Assembly: GCF_000392615.1 (NCBI RefSeq)
Contig: NZ_KB933398.1
Span: forward strand, 3,139,039-3,203,038
DNA: 64,000 bases
Direction: 5' to 3'
DNA from: Lysinibacillus sphaericus OT4b.31
GTDB taxonomy: Bacteria; Bacillota; Bacilli; Bacillales_A; Planococcaceae
Below are positions 60,546-64,000 of this stretch, one piece after another. A model generated the notes under the pieces. That model saw only the letters and a list, made by a program, of their open reading frames with translations. It made no database searches and was not told the DNA's origin. Made by a program: the position numbers and the translations under genes. The stretch's first letter is position 1. Every line of letters begins with the position of its first letter.

Positions 60546-61073
60546 TTATAATTCGTTTAATACATCTTCCACAACTGTCCATTCTTCGTCTGTTTCAATT
60601 GGTAGTAATTCCTCAATAATGCCGTCCTTACCAGGTACATATTGCGCAGCAAAAATATCTCGTTCCTCAAATGGCTCGTCCGTTGCAGGCACGTAGAGTA
60701 CATACGACTTACCAAATTGTTCTAGCGCAAACGTATGAATTACCTCACATACTTGATCATTGCCCTCTTCATCTGTCACAGTAATCAATTGTGGTTCTTC
60801 TTCAAATTCTTCAAGAAGCGTTAAGACAACTTCATTAATCATTTCCCATTCTGCTTCTGTGTCAACAGGCTGTAAATTTGTCATGTCGCCATTGTTATCA
60901 TCATAATCGAATGTCATGGCCGAAATATCACCAGGAATTTCATGGCCCTCTGCATCAATTAGCGAAAACAGTACATATGATTTTTCCTCTGCATCAAAAG
61001 TAAAGACTACACGGCATTTTTGCTCCTTGCCATCCTCACCCATTATCATAAACTCTTGTGTTTCCTCGTTCAT
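60546..61073 (-). CDS. protein with two tandem DUF1292 domains
   Basis: A 175-residue acidic protein. Residues about 5-85 and 92-175 are each a full DUF1292 (YrzB-like) domain: FMIMGEDGKEQKCRVVFTFDAEEKSYVLF, then LITVTDEEGNDQVCEVIHTF with GKSYVLYVP. Each half ends with an EWxxxxxVLxxL helix. The adjacent yrzB gene has one domain, so duplication and fusion is likely. Function unknown. Start with AGGGA upstream. It is separate from yrzB, behind a terminator. Confidence 0.88.
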   Translation of the reverse strand: MNEETQEFMIMGEDGKEQKCRVVFTFDAEEKSYVLFSLIDAEGHEIPGDISAMTFDYDDNNGDMTNLQPVDTEAEWEMINEVVLTLLEEFEEEPQLITVTDEEGNDQVCEVIHTFALEQFGKSYVLYVPATDEPFEERDIFAAQYVPGKDGIIEELLPIETDEEWTVVEDVLNEL

Positions 61074-61187
61074 TCGAAAATCCCTCCTTATTTATATCAA
61101 ATGCTTTAGCATCTTTACGTCCAGATTTCATATTTATCTTAGACTATTTTTTGCAGTCAGTAGAAGTTTATTTTCACTGAACACAGT

Positions 61188-61226
61188 AAAAAAGGAACAA
61201 GGACCGCACATTGCCATCCTTGTTCC
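61188..61226 (-). terminator. terminator of the alaS-yrzL-ruvX-yrzB operon
   Basis: GGAACAAGGA (61194-61203) and TCCTTGTTCC (61217-61226) form a perfect ten-base stem; the minus strand then has six T residues. Confidence 0.88.
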
Positions 61227-61248
61227 CACACTTCAAATAGAAAAACGA

Positions 61249-61566
61249 TTATTCTTCGTCTTCATCCTCTAAAGCGTTTAAAACGTTCTCCACCATATCC
61301 CATTCTGCTTCCGTTTCGATAGGTGTCAACTCACCATCTTCGCCGTTTTCAGATGGTACGAAAGAAGATACGAAGATTTCTACAGAACCTTCTTCATCTT
61401 CTTCAGCGCCTACCATTGCATAAAATACATATGATTTGCCAAATTCAGGAGACTCGTGTACGTGAATCACTTCACAAAGCTGCTCGTTTCCGTTTTCGTC
61501 AATTACAGTAATATGTTGTACATGTAATTCTTCTTCATGGTTATGCTCTTGTGCCATGTCTTTCAC
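61249..61566 (-). CDS. yrzB: DUF1292 protein YrzB
   Basis: A 105-residue acidic protein with a single DUF1292 domain ([36 protein letters not shown]) and an acidic C-terminal tail. It follows ruvX and precedes the terminator, the usual place of yrzB after yrzL-yrrK. Function unknown. GAGGTGA lies upstream of the ATG at 61566, which starts eight bases after the ruvX stop. Confidence 0.9.
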   Translation of the reverse strand: MKDMAQEHNHEEELHVQHITVIDENGNEQLCEVIHVHESPEFGKSYVFYAMVGAEEDEEGSVEIFVSSFVPSENGEDGELTPIETEAEWDMVENVLNALEDEDEE

Positions 61567-61574
61567 CTCATCAG

Positions 61575-61991
61575 TTAGTTTTTGCTATCTAAATAGCCTT
61601 GTAAAATCATCACAGCAGCCATCTTATCAATAACCTGCTTGCGTTTCTTGCGACTCACATCCGCTTCGATTAGCATGCGCTCGGCTGCCATCGTCGTTAA
61701 ACGTTCGTCCCATAGCTTGACCGGTAGTGAAAATGTTTCTTCTAATAACTTTTTATAGTTTTCAGAAGCTTCACCACGGGGTCCTACCGTATTATTCATG
61801 TTTTTCGGGAACCCTACAACAAATTCAGTTATAGTATATTCCTTCACTAGCTCGGCTAAACGGTCGATGCCGAACACGCCATTTGCTTCATCAATTTTTA
61901 CGGTTTCAATACCTTGTGCCGTCCAGCCTAGTGCATCACTAATTGCAACGCCAACTGTTTTTGACCCAACGTCTAATCCCATAATTCTCAT
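61575..61991 (-). CDS. ruvX: Holliday junction resolvase-like RuvX/YqgF
   Basis: A 138-residue YqgF/RuvX (YrrK) protein with the RNase H fold start [19 protein letters not shown] (catalytic Asp6) and the C-terminal [13 protein letters not shown] and [13 protein letters not shown]. It is placed in the pre-16S rRNA 5'-processing nuclease group. It lies two bases after yrzL. Full length for the family. Confidence 0.95.
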   Translation of the reverse strand: MRIMGLDVGSKTVGVAISDALGWTAQGIETVKIDEANGVFGIDRLAELVKEYTITEFVVGFPKNMNNTVGPRGEASENYKKLLEETFSLPVKLWDERLTTMAAERMLIEADVSRKKRKQVIDKMAAVMILQGYLDSKN

Positions 61992-61993
61992 TT

Positions 61994-62260
61994 CTAGTCC
62001 TCGTTATTCTTTTTGATATAAAATTTAACAAGCTCTTCTAGAATTTCGTCACGCTCAAGCTTGCGAATTAAATTACGAGCATCCTGATGGCGAGGAATAT
62101 ACGCCGGATCACCAGAAAGTAAGTAACCGACAATCTGATTGATAGGATTATATCCCTTTTCCTCTAATGAAGAATGTACTTTCAACATTACCTGCTTGAC
62201 TTCCTGTTCCATTGACTCTTCTGGAAAATTAAATTTCATCGTTTGATCAAATGAACTCAT
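61994..62260 (-). CDS. yrzL: IreB/YrzL family (DUF965) regulatory protein
   Basis: An 88-residue protein. [24 protein letters not shown] is the conserved N-terminal part and [30 protein letters not shown] the C-terminal part. In Enterococcus IreB is phosphorylated by the IreK kinase and affects cephalosporin resistance. ATG 62260 has GAGGTG seven bases upstream and is preferred over the frame start at 62308. It lies between alaS and ruvX, as usual. Confidence 0.94.
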   Translation of the reverse strand: MSSFDQTMKFNFPEESMEQEVKQVMLKVHSSLEEKGYNPINQIVGYLLSGDPAYIPRHQDARNLIRKLERDEILEELVKFYIKKNNED

Positions 62261-62347
62261 GACCAGCACCTCGCTTTCAGAAATAAGGAGATGTGCAAAG
62301 AAGCTCATCCCCGATTTCTCTTTATTATAACCGATTTGGCGAATTAA

Positions 62348-64000
62348 TTAAATGGATTTAACGTAATCATACACAGAAAGTAGCGCTTCATCAAGTTTTG
62401 ATGCATCTTTTGCACCTGCCATCGCCATATCCGGACGACCCCCACCTTTACCACCACAAGCTTCCGCTACCATTTTCACGATATTTCCAGCGTGATAGTT
62501 TCCGCCAACTAAATCTTTTGTTACGCCAGCACAAAGCATCACTTTATCGCCATCACTAGCACCTAAAACGACAATAGCTTTAGTCATTTTTACTTTTAAA
62601 TCATCCATCATTTGACGTAATTGATTATTATCCTTCGCTTCTACTTTAGTAGATAGGACGATTACATCACCAATTGTTTGTGCTGCGTCCACGATTGCCC
62701 CTGCTTGTGCGTTGGCAATTTTTTGTGATAATGCTTCATTATCACGTTGTAATTCTTTAAAGTCCGCTTGTAGTGCTTGTACTTTTGTCACAATATCTTT
62801 TGGATTCGCTTTTAACAACGCTGCTGCGCCGTTTAAGTACGCCTCTTCTTCTTTTACAGCTTCGTAAGCAACTTTACCAGTAACTGCCTCGATTCGACGA
62901 GTACCTGCACCAATACCGCCTTCAGAAACGATTTTGAAGAAACCAATTTCAGAAGAGCGTTTTACGTGAAGACCACCGCAAAGCTCAATAGAGTAGTCAC
63001 CAATGGATACAACGCGTACGACATCGCCGTATTTTTCTCCGAATAATGCCATTGCTCCCATTGCTTTTGCTTCATCAATACCTTTTTCTTCAATCACGAC
63101 TTCAATATCATCCCACACTTTTTCGTTTACAATACGTTCAATTTGCTGTAATTCTTCTTTTGTTACTTGGCCGAAGTGAGAGAAGTCAAAACGCAAACGA
63201 TCAGGACCAACATATGAACCAGCTTGATTTACATGATCACCTAATACGTCTTTCAACGCACGTTGCATAATATGTGTAGCTGTATGGTTTTTAATAATTA
63301 GATTACGCTCATCACGATTGACTACCGCTTTTACTGCATCTTCAACATGCATTTCACCAGATTCCACAATTACAGTATGCAACGGTTGTCCATTAGGCGC
63401 TTTTTGAACATCCTTGACAATTGCAGTGAAGCTATCATTAGAAATGACACCACTGTCAGCAATTTGTCCACCCATTTCAGCGTAGAATGGTGTTTTTGCT
63501 AATACAACGAACGCTTCTTGGCCTTCAGAAGCCACTTTTGCCACTTGGCCGTTAACAATGATTGCCGCAACTACTGAATCTACAGACAATGTATCGTAAC
63601 CAACGAATTCACTTGCCACGGTTAAGTTTGCTAGTACTTCATTTTGTACTTGCATGGAGTCTACATCTTGACGAGCTGCACGTGCACGCTCACGTTGTTG
63701 TTCCATTGCAACCTCGAATCCTTCATGGTCAACTTTCATGCCCACTTCTTCTGCATATTCTTCTGTTAGTTCAATTGGGAAACCATATGTGTCATATAAA
63801 CGGAATGCATCTGCACCAGGAATATAATCATGGCCCACTGATTTTTGAGCTTCAACGACATCGTTAAAGATTGCTAAGCCGCCATCTAATGTTTCGTGGA
63901 AGCGAATTTCCTCATTTTTAATAACACGTTGGATAAATTCACATTTCTCTGTTACTTCAGGGTAGAAATCAACCATAACCTCACCCACGGTTGGAACTAA
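62348..64000 (-). CDS. alaS: alanyl-tRNA synthetase, C-terminal part
   Basis: The frame is open to the right window edge, so the N-terminal catalytic part is missing (roughly 550 of about 880 residues visible). The editing domain has [11 protein letters not shown] (HxxxH) and [17 protein letters not shown] (CxxxH). The C-Ala domain ([19 protein letters not shown]1) ends the protein. It charges tRNA-Ala and clears mischarged serine. It starts the operon alaS-yrzL-ruvX-yrzB. Confidence 0.97.
   Translation of the reverse strand, partial: LVPTVGEVMVDFYPEVTEKCEFIQRVIKNEEIRFHETLDGGLAIFNDVVEAQKSVGHDYIPGADAFRLYDTYGFPIELTEEYAEEVGMKVDHEGFEVAMEQQRERARAARQDVDSMQVQNEVLANLTVASEFVGYDTLSVDSVVAAIIVNGQVAKVASEGQEAFVVLAKTPFYAEMGGQIADSGVISNDSFTAIVKDVQKAPNGQPLHTVIVESGEMHVEDAVKAVVNRDERNLIIKNHTATHIMQRALKDVLGDHVNQAGSYVGPDRLRFDFSHFGQVTKEELQQIERIVNEKVWDDIEVVIEEKGIDEAKAMGAMALFGEKYGDVVRVVSIGDYSIELCGGLHVKRSSEIGFFKIVSEGGIGAGTRRIEAVTGKVAYEAVKEEEAYLNGAAALLKANPKDIVTKVQALQADFKELQRDNEALSQKIANAQAGAIVDAAQTIGDVIVLSTKVEAKDNNQLRQMMDDLKVKMTKAIVVLGASDGDKVMLCAGVTKDLVGGNYHAGNIVKMVAEACGGKGGGRPDMAMAGAKDASKLDEALLSVYDYVKSI

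Overview
The window looks like chromosomal DNA of a low-GC, endospore-forming member of the Bacillales. Gene order and protein sequences fit Lysinibacillus or a close relative best. Evidence is the B. subtilis-like order of housekeeping genes (phoH-yqfD-yqfC-floA-nfeD; lepA; spoIIP-gpr-rpsT-holA-yqzM-comEC-comEB-comEA; yqeM-rsfS-yqeK-nadD-yhbY-aroE-yqeH-yqeG; mtnN-yrrS-greA-udk-yrrO-yrrN-trmR-mltG; yrzB-ruvX-yrzL-alaS), several sporulation genes (yqfC, yqfD, spoIIP, gpr, sigK), and a sigma-W type promoter. The genus is inferred; no rRNA is present to settle it.

Layout. 1-7.5 kb: pgpH (cut by the window edge), phoH, yqfD, yqfC, a membrane protein in the yqfB position, floA, nfeD and rpsU, all on the minus strand. 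7.5-10.1 kb: a c-di-AMP (ydaO-type) riboswitch followed by ktrB-ktrA, a potassium uptake system. 10.1-12.2 kb: an intergenic repeat, the 3' remnant of a group II intron, a DUF3231 gene and a manganese catalase. 12.2-22.3 kb: a plasmid-like integrated element. It has a tyrosine integrase, XRE repressor and Fic protein on the plus strand. On the minus strand are an excisionase-like HTH protein, an HUH-type replication initiator, ParA, a ParB fused to a DUF3850 domain, a frameshifted RecU and several small genes. Two short plus-strand RNAs and a nested inverted repeat lie upstream of the initiator. Several genes are damaged, so the element is probably decaying.

22.3-31.9 kb: lepA, an OatA-type acyltransferase, spoIIP, gpr, rpsT, a second acyltransferase, holA and yqzM. 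31.8-36.7 kb: the comE genes for DNA uptake and a DUF4085 gene. 36.8-38 kb: two GNAT acetyltransferases. 38-43 kb: the yqeM-to-yqeG ribosome-assembly, NAD and shikimate cluster. 43-45.3 kb: divergent psd and pssA (phosphatidylethanolamine synthesis) and an uninterrupted sigK. 46.2-54 kb: the mtnN-to-mltG run with the tRNA-wobble genes yrrO, yrrN and trmR. 54-60 kb: a six-gene sulfur or methionine operon (two metQ-type lipoproteins, metN, metI, a flavin monooxygenase and an acyl-CoA-dehydrogenase-like protein). 60.5-64 kb: a double DUF1292 gene, yrzB, ruvX, yrzL and the 3' part of alaS.

Notable context: in B. subtilis the block hemN-hrcA-grpE-dnaK-dnaJ and neighbours separates lepA from rpsU, and yqeY follows rpsU. 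Neither is here. The interval is filled by ktrBA, the catalase genes and the mobile element, so this locus has been rearranged. The most interesting material is inside the element: its initiator leader (17.9-18.4 kb), the ParB-DUF3850 fusion, and the repressor operator cluster that includes the repressor's own start codon.
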